Source: Haloplanus sp. CK5-1 (lineage in GTDB: Archaea > Halobacteriota > Halobacteria > Halobacteriales > Haloferacaceae). Taken from it: DNA of 64,000 bases. Below are positions 51,255-60,574 of this stretch, in pieces (within the stretch, counting starts at the first letter, position 1; every line of letters starts with the position of its first letter). The position numbers were made by a program, and so were the translations under genes. Location of the stretch: contig NZ_CP147505.1 of assembly GCF_037201915.1 (NCBI RefSeq), positions 1,302,001 through 1,366,000 of the forward strand. Reading direction: 5' to 3'. The notes beneath the pieces are model-generated. The model ran no database searches and was not told where the DNA came from. It saw only the letters and a program-made list of their open reading frames with translations.

Positions 51255-53318
51255 ATGGTCGAGGAACCCGACGACAACCCGTACGTTCGAACACCGGAGA
51301 CGTCGTTCGACCCGATCGAGGACGTGCACGAGGACGCGGCCCGAGAGCAGGCCGAACGGCTGCGCGAGGCGATCGAGTACCACGACTACCGCTACTACGT
51401 CGCGAACGATCCCGTGATCGCCGACCGCATCTACGACGCCCTGTTCGATCGCCTGAGGAAACTGGAGGACGCGTTCGACCTCGACGACGAGAACTCACCG
51501 ACCCGGCGCGTGGGCGGCGAACCGCTCGACGAACTGGAGACGGTCGACCACGTCGCGCCGATGTTGAGCCTCCAATCGTCGGGCGACCCGGAAGAGATCC
51601 GCGAGTTCGACCGGCGGATCCGCGAGGCGGTCGGCGACGTGGACTACTCCGCGGAACCGAAGTTCGACGGCCTCTCGGTCGAAGTGGTCTACGAGGACGG
51701 CGTCTTCGACCGGGCGGTGACACGCGGCGACGGCGAGGCGGGTGAGGACGTCTCCGCGAACCTCAAGACGGTCGGAAGCGTCCCCCTTCGGCTGTCCGGT
51801 GCGCCCGACGTTCTCGCGGTACGGGGCGAGGTGTACATGCCCCGCTCGGGGTTTCAGGAACTGAACGAGCGCCGGGTCGAACGCGGCGACGACCCCTTCG
51901 CCAACCCGCGCAACGCCGCCGCGGGGACGATACGGCTCCTCGATCCGGCGGCGGTCGCCGACCGTCCGCTGGAGGTCTTCTTCTACGACGTGATCGAGAC
52001 GTCGGCGACGCTCCGCTCCCAGACCGAAGCGGTCGACCTGCTCCGCGAGTTGGGGTTCCGTGTCGACGACGAGACGACGGTCGTCGACGACGCCGAGGGC
52101 GTCCTCGACTACCGCGACCGACTGATGGACGAGCGGGCCGACCTCGAGTACGAGATCGACGGCGTCGTCGCGAAGGTGGTCGACTTCGAGACGCGGGAGC
52201 GGTTGGGGTCGACGGCGCGCCATCCCCGGTGGGCCTTCGCCTACAAGTTCCCCGCTCGAACCGGCGAGACGACCGTCGAGCGCATCGTCGTACAGGTCGG
52301 GCGGACGGGCAAACTGACGCCGGTCGCCCTGCTCGACCCCGTCGACGTGCGGGGGGTGACGATCAGTCGAGCGACGCTCCACAACGCCGCGCAGGTCCGC
52401 GAACTGGGCGTCAGCGAGGGTACGACCGTCCGGATCGAACGGGCGGGCGACGTGATTCCGGAGGTCGCCGAGGTGGTCGACAGCGAGGAGCCACGCTCCT
52501 CGGGAGCCGACGACGGCGGCTTCGCGATGCCCGAGACCTGCCCGGTCTGTGGGGGGCGCGTGGCCGAGGAGGGCGAGTACCACTTCTGTGCGAACGCGTC
52601 GTGTCCGGCCCAGCTCAAGCGGTCGGTCCAGCACTTCTGCTCGCGGGACGCGATGGACATCCAGGGCGTGGGCGAGCGGGCGGCGGAACAGTTGGTCGAG
52701 GCGGGACTGGTCGAGTCGGTCGCCGACCTCTACGACCTCGACGCGGACGACCTGATCGGGATGGAGGGGTGGGGCGAGCGCTCCGCCGAGAACCTGCTCT
52801 CGGAACTGGAGGGGAGCAGGGGTGTCGACCTCGGGACCTTCCTCTACGCGCTCGGCATCCGACACGTCGGGACCGAGCGGGCGCGGGCGCTCGCGTCGGC
52901 GTTCCCCCTCGAGGTGTTGATGGACGCGAGCGCCGGGGCGTTGCGGGACGTCGAGGACGTCGGACCGGAGGTGGCCGAGGCCGTGACCGCCTTCTTCGAG
53001 ACGCCGGCGAACGTCGAGACGGTCGAGCGACTCCGGGAGGCGGTACGGCCCGAACGCCGGGCCGACGCGGACGGCGACGAACTCGACGGGCTGACGGTGG
53101 TGTTCACGGGGAGCGTCCCCGGCTACACCCGGTCGGAGCTCTCGGACTTGCTCGAACGCCACGGCGCGAGCGTCACGTCGTCGGTCAGCGGGGCGACGGA
53201 CTACCTCGTCGTCGGCGAGGACCCGGGGACGCGGAAGCGTGAGGCGGCGGAGCGCGAGGCTGTCGAGACGCTCGACCCCGAGGCCTTCGAGGAGCGACTC
53301 CTCTCGCGGATCGAGTGA
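51255..53318 (+). CDS. ligA: NAD-dependent DNA ligase LigA
   Basis: 687 residues. Adenylation domain with catalytic Lys136 in 'EPKFDGLS' and NAD-binding Ia region ('DYRYYVANDPVIADRIYD' in pieces), OB domain, Zn finger with four Cys ('CPVCGG' and 'CANASCPAQ'), HhH domain and C-terminal BRCT ('LDGLTVVFTGSVPGYTRSEL' in pieces). It seals nicks using NAD. Such ligases are bacterial and came into haloarchaea by transfer; Haloferax also has an ATP-dependent LigA counterpart. The ATG at 51255 lies about 30 bases after a TATTCGTAT element. Confidence 0.96.
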   Translation: MVEEPDDNPYVRTPETSFDPIEDVHEDAAREQAERLREAIEYHDYRYYVANDPVIADRIYDALFDRLRKLEDAFDLDDENSPTRRVGGEPLDELETVDHVAPMLSLQSSGDPEEIREFDRRIREAVGDVDYSAEPKFDGLSVEVVYEDGVFDRAVTRGDGEAGEDVSANLKTVGSVPLRLSGAPDVLAVRGEVYMPRSGFQELNERRVERGDDPFANPRNAAAGTIRLLDPAAVADRPLEVFFYDVIETSATLRSQTEAVDLLRELGFRVDDETTVVDDAEGVLDYRDRLMDERADLEYEIDGVVAKVVDFETRERLGSTARHPRWAFAYKFPARTGETTVERIVVQVGRTGKLTPVALLDPVDVRGVTISRATLHNAAQVRELGVSEGTTVRIERAGDVIPEVAEVVDSEEPRSSGADDGGFAMPETCPVCGGRVAEEGEYHFCANASCPAQLKRSVQHFCSRDAMDIQGVGERAAEQLVEAGLVESVADLYDLDADDLIGMEGWGERSAENLLSELEGSRGVDLGTFLYALGIRHVGTERARALASAFPLEVLMDASAGALRDVEDVGPEVAEAVTAFFETPANVETVERLREAVRPERRADADGDELDGLTVVFTGSVPGYTRSELSDLLERHGASVTSSVSGATDYLVVGEDPGTRKREAAEREAVETLDPEAFEERLLSRIE

Positions 53319-53370
53319 GGGCGGGCCGGGTCCACCACCGATTTAGGCGACGACCGCCAACCGACCCCCA

Positions 53371-54270
53371 ATGCACGACAGCATCCTCGACGCCATCGGC
53401 TCGCCGCTGGTCCGCATCGACTCCCCACCGGGGACGACGGTGGCAGCGAAAGTCGAGTCGAAGAACCCGGGCGGGTCGGCGAAGGACCGCCCGGCGAAGG
53501 CGATGGTCGAGGCCGCGGAGCGAGCGGGCGAACTCGAACCAGGCGACGCCATCGTCGAACCGACGAGCGGGAACACGGGCATCGGCCTCGCCGTCGTCGG
53601 GGCCGCCAAAGGGTACGACGTGACGGTCGTGATGCCGTCCTCGAAATCGCCGGAGCGCCGGGCGATCATGAAGGCCTACGGAGCCGACGTGGAACTCGTC
53701 GACGGCGAGATGGACGCCGCGCGGGAGCGCGCCGACGAACTGGAGGCCGAGGGGATGGTCCAGATGTCCCAGTTCGAGAACCCCGCCAACCCCGAATCCC
53801 ACTACCGGACGACGGGCGAGGAGATACTCGAACAGACCGATCGACCGGTCGACGCGCTCGTCTGTGGCGTCGGCACCGGGGGTACCATCTCGGGAACCGG
53901 TCGCCGTCTGCAGGAGACGTATCCCGACCTGACCGTGGTGGGCGTCCAGCCCGATACGAACCGGTTTCTGTCCGGGGAACCGGGACGGGACGAGTTCCAG
54001 GGAATGGGTCCGGGGTTCGTCGCCGAGAACGTCGACGTGGACCTCCTTGACGACGTGGAGGACGTCTCGCTGCCGGACGCGGAGGCGGAGTGTCGCCGCC
54101 TCGCCCGCGAGGAGGGAATCCTCGTCGGTCAGTCGAGCGGGGCGTCGAGCCTCGGTGCAAAGCGGGTCGCCGAGCGACTGGCCGACGAGAGGGGGACGGA
54201 CGAACCGCTGGTGGTGACGGTGTTCTGGGACAGCGGCGAGCGCTACATGTCGACGGGCCTGTTCGACTAA
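53371..54270 (+). CDS. Cysteine synthase / PLP-dependent lyase (CysK/CysM family)
   Basis: 299 residues of fold-type II PLP enzymes. The Lys is in 'NPGGSAKDRPAKAM'; phosphate-binding 'SGNTGIGLAV' and 'GVGTGGTISGTGR' are also seen. It makes cysteine from O-acetylserine or O-phosphoserine and sulfide. The ATG is 27 bases after a GATTTAGG promoter element, so leaderless. Its stop interlocks with the convergent hypothetical gene in CTAA (54267-54270). Confidence 0.93.
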   Translation: MHDSILDAIGSPLVRIDSPPGTTVAAKVESKNPGGSAKDRPAKAMVEAAERAGELEPGDAIVEPTSGNTGIGLAVVGAAKGYDVTVVMPSSKSPERRAIMKAYGADVELVDGEMDAARERADELEAEGMVQMSQFENPANPESHYRTTGEEILEQTDRPVDALVCGVGTGGTISGTGRRLQETYPDLTVVGVQPDTNRFLSGEPGRDEFQGMGPGFVAENVDVDLLDDVEDVSLPDAEAECRRLAREEGILVGQSSGASSLGAKRVAERLADERGTDEPLVVTVFWDSGERYMSTGLFD

Positions 54271-54719
54271 CCGCCGAACTCGGACTCGGTCACCCGGACG
54301 ACGACGGTGTCGTCGACGGCCCGGAGGTCGTACTCGGGGACGGTGTCGTCGACGCGCGTGACGTACATCGGTTCGACGAGTTCGTCGTCTGCGAGACCGT
54401 ACACCCGGAGGTGACGGGCCGTCTCCTCGGGGTCACGCTCGCCCTCGCGGACCGCCGCGGCCAACTCTCGCGAGAGCCACTCCTCGGTCGAGATGCTCGG
54501 CTCGCGAACCAGCGCGGCGTCCGCGAACCGGACGAGATACCAGTTCAGATCGTTCAGAAGCGAGACGGCAGCACCGAGGCTGACCGTGTCGACGGCGATG
54601 GTGTTTTCGTAGGGTTCGTGGAGGTCGTACGTGGCGAGGGCCGCCCGCGACGTCTCACGGGAGAGGAGTTCGTACCGGAGGTCGACGTCGGACGCACCGA
54701 CGATACACACCTGCGTCAC
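54267..54719 (-). CDS. Conserved haloarchaeal-type hypothetical protein
   Basis: 150 residues, acidic, no signal or membrane helix. Recognisable features are 'VCIVGASDVDLRYELLSRET', a helical middle and 'VYGLADDELVEPMYVTRVDDTV' (both in pieces). No enzyme motif. I do not assign a family. It converges with the cysteine synthase gene with interlocked stops. Confidence 0.78.
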   Translation of the reverse strand: MTQVCIVGASDVDLRYELLSRETSRAALATYDLHEPYENTIAVDTVSLGAAVSLLNDLNWYLVRFADAALVREPSISTEEWLSRELAAAVREGERDPEETARHLRVYGLADDELVEPMYVTRVDDTVPEYDLRAVDDTVVVRVTESEFGG

Positions 54720-54760
54720 GGTCGCGAAGTCGGGACACTCCCGTAAATCGATTGCGCCGG

Positions 54761-55978
54761 TCAGCGGGCGTCGGCGGCGGTCGGGTCGTCCACGACCTGG
54801 AGGTCGGCGACGGCGGCGGCGGCCCGGTCCAACAGGTCGTCGGGTTCGGCGGCCTCGACGGCGTCGAGTGTCGCCCCCGTCTCCGGAAACGGCGGATCGA
54901 GGCGCTCACACCCCACGGGGATCGAGGAGTCCTCGTAGGTGCCGATCTCGCGCGCGCGATCCACGATGTCCGCCTTGTCCCACGCGAACAGCGGTCGGTG
55001 GACCGGGCAGTCGACCGCCGCGTCCGTGACGGCGAGATTGGCGGCGGTCTGGCTCGACTTCTGTCCCATCGCCTCGCCGGTGACGACGCCGACGGCTCCC
55101 TCGCGGTCGGCGACGGCCTCGGCCATCCCGAGGATGGCGCGCCGCCACGAGAGCATCCGGGTGTCGTCGACGTCCTCGACGAGACGCTGGGCCACGTCGC
55201 CGCCGGGGACGATCCGGAGGCGGGTGTCGAAGTTGGGCGCGTAGCCGGCGAGTCGGCGGACCGTCGCGACCGCCCGGGCCTCGTGGTCCGGGCCGCCGTA
55301 GCGACCGACCGAGACGTACAGGGGGACGATCGGTGCGCCGCGGCGCATGGTCTCGTAGGCCGCGACGGGGGAGTCGTGCCCGCCGCTGACGAGGGCGACG
55401 AGCGGTTCTTGGGTCCCGAGGGGGAGGCCGCCGGGGCCGTCGTAACTCGTCGTCGAGACGTGGGCGTCGTCGCCCCGCACCTCGACGTGGTAGGTCCGGT
55501 CGGGGTCGTCGAGGTCGACCGACGCGTCGGTGACGGACCCGACCGCTCGGCCGCCGCCGCGCTCTATCTCGCGGCTCGTGAAGTCGTGGTCGGACGCGTC
55601 GCCGGCCCGCCGGGCGCGGACGGCGTAGGTGTCCACCGCGGACGCGTCGCGGGCGAGCGACCGCAACGCGTCCTCGATGGCGTCGCGGTCTGCCGGCATG
55701 TGGATCGAGGGGCGCGCCCGGACGACGCCCATGGCGTCGGCGGCGACCCGGGCGGCCCGGTCCGGGTCGGGCGTGTGGACGACGACCCGTGCCCACTCGG
55801 CGTCGACCGTCGCCTCGACGCCCCGAGCGTCCAGGAGGGCGGCGACGTTCGCACGGAGACGGCGCGTCATCTTGCCCCGAACCTCGCGGCTCTTGGAACT
55901 GATGTCGCCGAAACTCACGAGGACGGTGTCGGGGTCGGGGGTGGCGTCGTGCGCGTCGTCCACGGTCACGACGGTCAT
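54761..55978 (-). CDS. thiI: tRNA 4-thiouridine synthetase ThiI
   Basis: 405 residues. N-terminal ferredoxin-like and THUMP domains (to about residue 190), then the ATP pyrophosphatase 'LVALVSGGHDSPVAAYE' (SGGxDS) with 'GEAMGQKSSQTAANL'. It makes s4U8 in tRNA and may help thiazole synthesis. There is no rhodanese domain, as in archaea, so sulfur comes from another source; an active-site Cys stands in 'SIPVGCERLDPP'. The cysteine synthase gene nearby could supply the sulfur. Confidence 0.94.
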   Translation of the reverse strand: MTVVTVDDAHDATPDPDTVLVSFGDISSKSREVRGKMTRRLRANVAALLDARGVEATVDAEWARVVVHTPDPDRAARVAADAMGVVRARPSIHMPADRDAIEDALRSLARDASAVDTYAVRARRAGDASDHDFTSREIERGGGRAVGSVTDASVDLDDPDRTYHVEVRGDDAHVSTTSYDGPGGLPLGTQEPLVALVSGGHDSPVAAYETMRRGAPIVPLYVSVGRYGGPDHEARAVATVRRLAGYAPNFDTRLRIVPGGDVAQRLVEDVDDTRMLSWRRAILGMAEAVADREGAVGVVTGEAMGQKSSQTAANLAVTDAAVDCPVHRPLFAWDKADIVDRAREIGTYEDSSIPVGCERLDPPFPETGATLDAVEAAEPDDLLDRAAAAVADLQVVDDPTAADAR

Positions 55979-56028
55979 ACGCCGCCGGGGTACTAGGGTA
56001 GTTCGGTCCGTGGCTCGGAGCCGAGGGC

Positions 56029-57255
56029 TCAGAACGTCCGGAGGTCGCCGTCGATGACCTGCCGGGTGATCGAGGTCACGTCGGCGAGTTCCCGGTCGAC
56101 GATGTCCTCGATGTCGGCCTCGATGTCGGCGAGGGCGACGCCGTCCTCGGTGACGACGAAGGCGTCGGCGACGTGGGGGCGGTCGATGGGGCGGCCGATC
56201 TGACTGAGGAGACGCACCCGGAAGTCGCGGATGCCACTCAGTTCGTCGACGACGGCCTCCGCGACCTGCGTGCTGAGGAGGTTGTAGATCTTGCCGATGT
56301 GGTTGACGGGGTTCTTCCCGCTCGTGGCCTCCATGCTCATCGGCCGGTTCGGGGTGATGAGGCCGTTCGCGCGGTTGCCACGACCGACGGAGCCGTCGTC
56401 ACCCTGTTCGGCGCTCGTTCCCGTCGTCGTCAGGTAGAGGCCGTCTTTCCCCTTGGCGGGGTCGTCGGCGGTGTTCACCTCGACGGCGACGGTGCGGTCC
56501 GTGCGGTCCCGCGCGAGGTCGGTCACCGCCTCGCGGACGTTCGCCACCGCGTCGAGATACGCCTCGGCGTCGTCGAGATGCCGGTCGATCATCGCCGCCG
56601 CCACCGTGAGGTCGATGTGGTCGCCCTCGCGCTTGCCCATGATCTTCACGTCGGGGCCGAGTTCGGGGTGGTCGGCGGCGTAGGAGCCGTTGAGATGTTC
56701 CTCGGCGTCGAGGACGATGCGCTCCGTTTCGGTCAGCGGCGCGTGCCCGACGCCGAAACTCGTGTCGTTGGCCATCGGGACGGTCGCGCCCTCCTCGCCG
56801 AAGACGGTCTGGAGGTCGCCGCTCCCCTCCCCGAGTCTGGTGTCGACCACCACGTCGGTGCCGAAGTCCAGTTCGGGGACGACCTCCGCGAGGTAGTCCC
56901 GTGCCGCCGAGAGTGCCACCGAGTCGACGGGGAGGGTGTGTTCGGTGCCGTCGTCGGCCTCGTACGTCCGTGTCGCGCGCCCGACGACGAGGACGTAGAT
57001 CGGTTCGACGACCTCGCCGCCGCCGAAGGCGGGGGCGGCGTTGCCGGCGGCCAACTGCGTCTCGTCGGTGTTGTAGTGTAGCACCTTGCCGACGCGGTCG
57101 AGATAGAGGTTCGAGAGTGCACGGGAGACGTGTTCCGCGATCCCGTCACAGAGTGAGTCCGGGTGACCGATACCCTTCCGTTCGACGATCTCCACTTCCT
57201 GGTCCTCGACTGCTCGCCGGTCGACGGACTCGATTCGAATGTTCCGGTCGCTCAT
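56029..57255 (-). CDS. mat: S-adenosylmethionine synthetase, archaeal type
   Basis: 408 residues, matching the archaeal MAT family in full: '[19 protein letters not shown]', '[13 protein letters not shown]', '[11 protein letters not shown]', '[10 protein letters not shown]' (fragments). It makes SAM from methionine and ATP. A GTTATAGC TATA box is centred about 30 bases before the ATG at 57253-57255. It links with the MetE genes and many methyltransferases in the window by pathway, not by operon. Confidence 0.96.
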   Translation of the reverse strand: MSDRNIRIESVDRRAVEDQEVEIVERKGIGHPDSLCDGIAEHVSRALSNLYLDRVGKVLHYNTDETQLAAGNAAPAFGGGEVVEPIYVLVVGRATRTYEADDGTEHTLPVDSVALSAARDYLAEVVPELDFGTDVVVDTRLGEGSGDLQTVFGEEGATVPMANDTSFGVGHAPLTETERIVLDAEEHLNGSYAADHPELGPDVKIMGKREGDHIDLTVAAAMIDRHLDDAEAYLDAVANVREAVTDLARDRTDRTVAVEVNTADDPAKGKDGLYLTTTGTSAEQGDDGSVGRGNRANGLITPNRPMSMEATSGKNPVNHIGKIYNLLSTQVAEAVVDELSGIRDFRVRLLSQIGRPIDRPHVADAFVVTEDGVALADIEADIEDIVDRELADVTSITRQVIDGDLRTF

Positions 57256-57314
57256 CGCCGGACGTTCGCCCCGCCGGATGCTATAACTTGCGGAAACCTT
57301 TCGACGCTCTAGTA

Positions 57315-57857
57315 TTACTGGGAAGAATCTAGAAGGAGGCCGAGATACGAGGTTCGGATCTGTTCGTCCGGATCGAGACCGAGGTCACGCAGGCGATCGG
57401 CGGCCCCTTCGCGGGTCGATTCGAGGTCGGATTCGAGAGCTTCGTGTTCGACTTCGACGAACTCGCCGAGGTCCGCGATACTGTCGAGCGTGACGGTGTA
57501 GTCGTCGAGGACGTAGCGTTCGCGCTCCTTCTCGACGACGGCGGCGGGCGAGAAGCCGAGTGCGTCGAGGATCGAATCCAAGTCGTCGGCGTCGTCGACG
57601 CCGGTCTCGATCTCGCGCCGGGACTTCGATTCCGCCTCGACGAGCGGTCCCTTGTAGGTGACGCGGGTCGTCGACCCGTCCTCACCCTCCTCGCGGCGGA
57701 TCCGGAGGGCCTCGTCGGTCTCGGCGAAGTCACGATGGGGGGCGTCGTAGTAGGTGTCGATCTGCCTGACCGTCCCGGCGTCCTCCGCGCCGAGCGACGA
57801 CAGGCGCTGCCGGACCGCCTCGTGGCCCGCGCGGACCTTCAGTTCGACCTCGTACAT
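57315..57857 (-). CDS. cyaB: CYTH-domain protein (class IV adenylate cyclase-like)
   Basis: 180 residues. The tunnel-fold motif E-x-E-x-K is 'YEVELKVR' at the N-terminus, and 'YYDAPHRDFAETDEALRIRRE' and 'VTYKGP' follow. The family includes adenylate cyclase, thiamine triphosphatase and inorganic polyphosphatase; archaeal members have been linked to each, so the reaction is open. The ATG at 57855-57857 is 27 bases from a CTTTTTC TATA element. Divergent from the FKBP gene. Confidence 0.87.
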   Translation of the reverse strand: MYEVELKVRAGHEAVRQRLSSLGAEDAGTVRQIDTYYDAPHRDFAETDEALRIRREEGEDGSTTRVTYKGPLVEAESKSRREIETGVDDADDLDSILDALGFSPAAVVEKERERYVLDDYTVTLDSIADLGEFVEVEHEALESDLESTREGAADRLRDLGLDPDEQIRTSYLGLLLDSSQ

Positions 57858-57953
57858 GCCCGAGCGTGGCGGGGAGTCGGAAAAAGTCCACCGGACTCGT
57901 GGCTCGCGGCGTGAAACGTGATTCTTAAGGGTCGCACGAGAGTTGTAGGGTGT

Positions 57954-58934
57954 ATGAGTGACGAACAGGCCGAATCGGCCGACGAGCCGGTCGACCCCGA
58001 CGCGGCCGATGACCCCGACGCGGAGACAGCTAGCGAGACCGACGAGGCCACTGGCCTGCAGGACGGCGACTTCGTCGAACTCGAGTACACCGTCCGAACC
58101 GTGAGCGACGACCAGGTCGTCGACACGACCAGCGAGGAGATCGCCGAGGAAGCCGGCATCGACGAGGAGGGCCACGAGTTCGAGCCCCGGATCATCGTCA
58201 TCGGCGCGGGCCACGTCTTCCAGGCGGTCGACGACGACCTGATCGGGAAGGAGGTCGGCGACACGAACACCGTCAGCGTCGACTCGGTCGAGGCGTTCGG
58301 TGAGTTCGACCCCGACGACGTGCGGACCGTCAGCGCCGAGAAGATCGACGAAGACGATCGCTACCCCGGCGCCCACGTCACCGTCGACGGCCAGCAGGGC
58401 CACATCGAGACGATCATCGGCGGGCGCGCCCGTGTCGACTTCAACCACCCGCTGGCCGGCGAGGACCTCGAGTACGAGTACGAGATCGTCGACGTCGTCG
58501 ACGACCCCGCGGAGCGTGCCCGCGGACTGCTCGGCATGCACCTCGATCACGCCCCCGAGGTGTGGATCCAGACCGACGAGGTCGAGGAGGAGACCCAAGT
58601 CGAATCCGACGAGGACGACCCCGAGTACGAGACCGAGGCCCAGACCGTCGAGAAGGAGACGCTGTACATCGAGGCCACGGCCCAGATGACGATGAACCAG
58701 CAGTGGCTCTTCCAGAAACAGCAGATCGCCCAGCAGATCATGGACCGACTCGACCTCGATCGGGTCATCGTCCAAGAGACCATCGAGGGCGGCATGATGG
58801 GCGGCATGGGCGGTATGATGGGCGGTATGGGCGGCGCCGGCGGCGCGGACGTCGAGGAGGCGCTCGAGGACGTCGACGTCGACGCCGACGAGATCGTCGA
58901 GGAACTCGAAGAGGACGTCGACCTCGAGGAGTAA
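57954..58934 (+). CDS. slyD: FKBP-type peptidyl-prolyl isomerase (SlyD-like)
   Basis: 326 residues. Acidic N-terminus (to about 40), then an FKBP fold with an insert-in-flap chaperone domain: 'DGDFVELEYTVRT', 'IIVIGAGHVFQAVDDDLIGKEVGDT' and 'RVDFNHPLAGEDLEYEYEIVDV' in pieces. The C-terminal half is an extra acidic and Met-rich region with 'MNQQWLFQKQQIAQQIMDRL' and a Met/Gly repeat at about 279-297, then an acidic end. It assists folding of cytosolic proteins. ATG at 57954 lies 28 bases after a CTTAAGG TATA element. Confidence 0.92.
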   Translation: MSDEQAESADEPVDPDAADDPDAETASETDEATGLQDGDFVELEYTVRTVSDDQVVDTTSEEIAEEAGIDEEGHEFEPRIIVIGAGHVFQAVDDDLIGKEVGDTNTVSVDSVEAFGEFDPDDVRTVSAEKIDEDDRYPGAHVTVDGQQGHIETIIGGRARVDFNHPLAGEDLEYEYEIVDVVDDPAERARGLLGMHLDHAPEVWIQTDEVEEETQVESDEDDPEYETEAQTVEKETLYIEATAQMTMNQQWLFQKQQIAQQIMDRLDLDRVIVQETIEGGMMGGMGGMMGGMGGAGGADVEEALEDVDVDADEIVEELEEDVDLEE

Positions 58935-58971
58935 CCACCGCGTTCTTGTACCGGCCGGGCGTCTCACGACT

Positions 58972-59229
58972 ATGGATCTGCCACCCGAAGTCGCGGCGGA
59001 TCTCCGGGTCGCGGCCGTCGCCGCGGGCTGTACCGTCGCGCTGTCGCTCACCCTCCGGTACGGGCTGGGGGTCACGGCGAACCCACTGCTTCGGCTCTCG
59101 CCGATAGCGATGTACTTCGGCTACCTCTTTCTCGGCAAGGGCTCGACCGGCAGCGCGTTCGAGAACTCCCGGCTCTGGATGATCGCTACCGCCGTCGTCA
59201 CCGTCGCGACCGGCCTCTACATTGCCTAG
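58972..59229 (+). CDS. Small membrane protein
   Basis: 85 residues with two or three hydrophobic segments ('LRVAAVAAGCTVALSLTLRY', 'LSPIAMYFGYLFLG', 'LWMIATAVVTVATGLYIA' in pieces). Unknown function. A TTCTTGT TATA element is centred about 26 bases upstream. It follows the FKBP gene by 37 bases and converges with a KaiC-like gene; stops interlock in CTAG (59226-59229). Confidence 0.75.
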   Translation: MDLPPEVAADLRVAAVAAGCTVALSLTLRYGLGVTANPLLRLSPIAMYFGYLFLGKGSTGSAFENSRLWMIATAVVTVATGLYIA

Positions 59230-59849
59230 GCGATGTCGCGGCTGGTGTCGATGGTGACGCCGTCGGTGAGTTTGAGTTTGATCGTCTCTTCGAGTGCGCT
59301 TCCCCCCCGGAACTTCGGGACTGCGAGTCGGTTGACGATCTGTGACCCCGAGGTGCTGGTGTGGAGGTCGAACACCACGTCGGCCATGTGTTCGGTGAGC
59401 GACCGGTTCGGGGTGTCGTCGCCGTGCATCGCGTGCAGGACGGCGATCGATCCCGTGTTGACCATGTGGTTCTGGAGTTCGTTGAGGAAGGTTCGGTACC
59501 GGGTCGGTTCGGCGTCTTCCAGTGGGTCGACCACGTCGACGATGAGGTTCGCGCTCTCGGGAAGGTCCTTCACCAACCGTGTGGCGTTGTCGATCGGCGG
59601 GTAGGTGCCGGCGTCGCGGACCGATAGGCGGTCGATCCCGCCACGGTACCGGTCGACTGCGTCCCGAACGGCCTGTTCGGAGCGGACGGTCGTCACGTAC
59701 AGCGTCCCGCGCGCGGCCGCGATTTCGTACAGCAGCGACTCCGACTGACTGGCCGGGTCGGCGCTCAAAAGCAGGATGCTCCCGGGCGGGATTCCGCCGT
59801 CGAGTTGTCTATCGAGGACGGAGATGCCGGTCGGGAGCCGAGACGCCAT
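59226..59849 (-). CDS. RecA/KaiC-like ATPase (degenerate)
   Basis: 207 residues of the haloarchaeal HTR-like group, with the KaiC-type core 'GISVLDRQLDGGIPPGSILLLSADPASQSE' in pieces: the P-loop is replaced by 'DPASQSE', lacking the GKT/S, so it likely does not hydrolyse ATP. It also has 'VDVVDPLEDA' in place of Walker B. It may be a signalling adaptor. The ATG at 59847-59849 ('MASRLP') is chosen because a TATTATG TATA element lies about 27 bases upstream. Confidence 0.82.
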   Translation of the reverse strand: MASRLPTGISVLDRQLDGGIPPGSILLLSADPASQSESLLYEIAAARGTLYVTTVRSEQAVRDAVDRYRGGIDRLSVRDAGTYPPIDNATRLVKDLPESANLIVDVVDPLEDAEPTRYRTFLNELQNHMVNTGSIAVLHAMHGDDTPNRSLTEHMADVVFDLHTSTSGSQIVNRLAVPKFRGGSALEETIKLKLTDGVTIDTSRDIA

Positions 59850-59870
59850 GTGTGCCAATACGTCGCGGGA

Positions 59871-60494
59871 TCATAATAGGTTTTCTCCCAGCGTGCGACC
59901 GAGGCGTCCGTAAGCGGCACGGACCGTCTCGTCGTCGAGGATCGGTGGGTCCGCCGCGGGCACCGACGCCAGGACGGGACAGTCGAAGAGGTCCACGACG
60001 GCGTCCGGGGCCGCCCGCGTCCGGGTCAACACGACACCCCACACCGGCGTGTCGAGGGTGCGAGCGATAGCGGCCGTCTTGGCTGTGTCGCGGAGAGCGG
60101 GCGCACAGAGCGTCGTGACGAGGACTGCGGCGTCGGCCACACGGAGCGGCGCGGCGGCGTCGGGGCCGGAACCGCCGGGGCAGTCGACGACCGAAAGGCG
60201 GTCGGTCGCGGCGAGTCGCTCCAGCGACCGATCGACAGTGTCGGCCTCGCCGATGGGCGGCGCTGGCAACAGGGAGACGTCCGTCGCCCCGGGGTGTGAC
60301 TGGGCCACGGCGTCGACGCCACCCGCGTCGAGGTCGGCGAGCGTCGGTTCGCGGTCGACGCCCGCGAGAGCGTGTAGGTCGGGCATGTCCGGGTCGGCGT
60401 CGGCCGCGACGACGGGCGGGTCGAGGGCCGTCGACAGCCCCAGCGCCGTCGTCGTCTTGCCGACCCCACCCTTACCTCCGGCGATGGCGAGCAT
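59871..60494 (-). CDS. MinD/ParA-family ATPase
   Basis: 207 residues with a deviant Walker A 'GGKGGVGKTTTALGLSTAL' and Walker B-like 'SVVDCPGGSGPDAA'. No C-terminal amphipathic helix typical of MinD is visible. Members act in positioning of proteins and cell structures. It is upstream of and in the same direction as the KaiC-like gene with 21 bases between; their co-transcription suggests a common job that I cannot name. Confidence 0.9.
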   Translation of the reverse strand: MLAIAGGKGGVGKTTTALGLSTALDPPVVAADADPDMPDLHALAGVDREPTLADLDAGGVDAVAQSHPGATDVSLLPAPPIGEADTVDRSLERLAATDRLSVVDCPGGSGPDAAAPLRVADAAVLVTTLCAPALRDTAKTAAIARTLDTPVWGVVLTRTRAAPDAVVDLFDCPVLASVPAADPPILDDETVRAAYGRLGRTLGENLL

Positions 60495-60574
60495 GGGGCG
60501 GAGTGGCCGCGCTATCGAATATGAATCCGGGGATCGAACGGTCGGACGCAGGTGGTGTGTGGTGCGGCCCGGGG

